5,151 nucleotides of DNA from an uncultured Eubacteriales bacterium (GTDB taxonomy: Bacteria > Bacillota > Clostridia > Christensenellales > Aristaeellaceae): NCBI GenBank assembly GCA_900548125.1, contig URJN01000168.1:1-5151 (forward strand), read 5' to 3'. Every line of letters starts with the position of its first letter. Position 1 is the first letter of the stretch. Below, in pieces: positions 5,151-5,151 of the stretch. The position numbers were made by a program, and so were the translations under genes. The notes beneath the pieces are model-generated. The model was given only the letters and a program-made list of their open reading frames with translations, had not been told where the DNA came from and searched no databases.

Positions 5151-5151
5151 G

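Overview
The window holds one near-complete operon for a high-affinity branched-chain amino acid ABC importer (hydrophobic amino acid transport, HAAT/Liv family). All genes are on the + strand in the order livJ (periplasmic/extracellular binding protein), livH and livM (two permeases), livG and livF (two ATPases). The organism is a moderately GC-rich bacterium (roughly 55-60% by eye) with strong AGGAGG-type ribosome binding sites, a near-consensus sigma-70/SigA promoter and tightly packed genes. This fits an uncultured Clostridia-like Bacillota. However, the binding protein has a type I signal peptide and no lipobox cysteine, which is unusual for a monoderm, so a diderm lineage is possible. 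No gene here settles the taxonomy.

Layout. Positions 1-186 are non-coding: an AT-rich stretch with short direct and inverted repeats, then a promoter (-35 at 66-71, perfect -10 at 89-94) and an approximately 85-nt leader. livJ runs 187-1308. A 385-bp gene-free gap (1309-1693) follows and is packed with secondary structure: a strong intrinsic terminator right after livJ, two further hairpins, a 168-bp imperfect palindrome with two internal hairpins (1461-1628, MITE-like or structured RNA), and a small terminator-like hairpin just before livH. livH (1694-2578), livM (2589-3632), livG (3629-4486) and livF (4490 onward) are tightly packed, with gaps of 10 bp, a 4-bp overlap, and 3 bp.

Working together: LivJ captures the amino acid outside the membrane and delivers it to the LivH-LivM channel, which LivG and LivF power by ATP hydrolysis. 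The terminator after livJ should let the binding protein be made in excess over the membrane complex, a common arrangement for binding-protein transporters.

The main anomaly is at the right edge. LivF matches its family through the VEQNA motif (codon ending at 5074) and then changes abruptly into unrelated residues and a stop at 5116, while the +1 frame becomes coding-like and stays open to the window end. This could be an assembly chimera at a contig end, a sequencing indel, or a real rearrangement. Apart from this junction and the structured spacer, the window is an ordinary transporter operon, and I see no convincing new multi-gene system.
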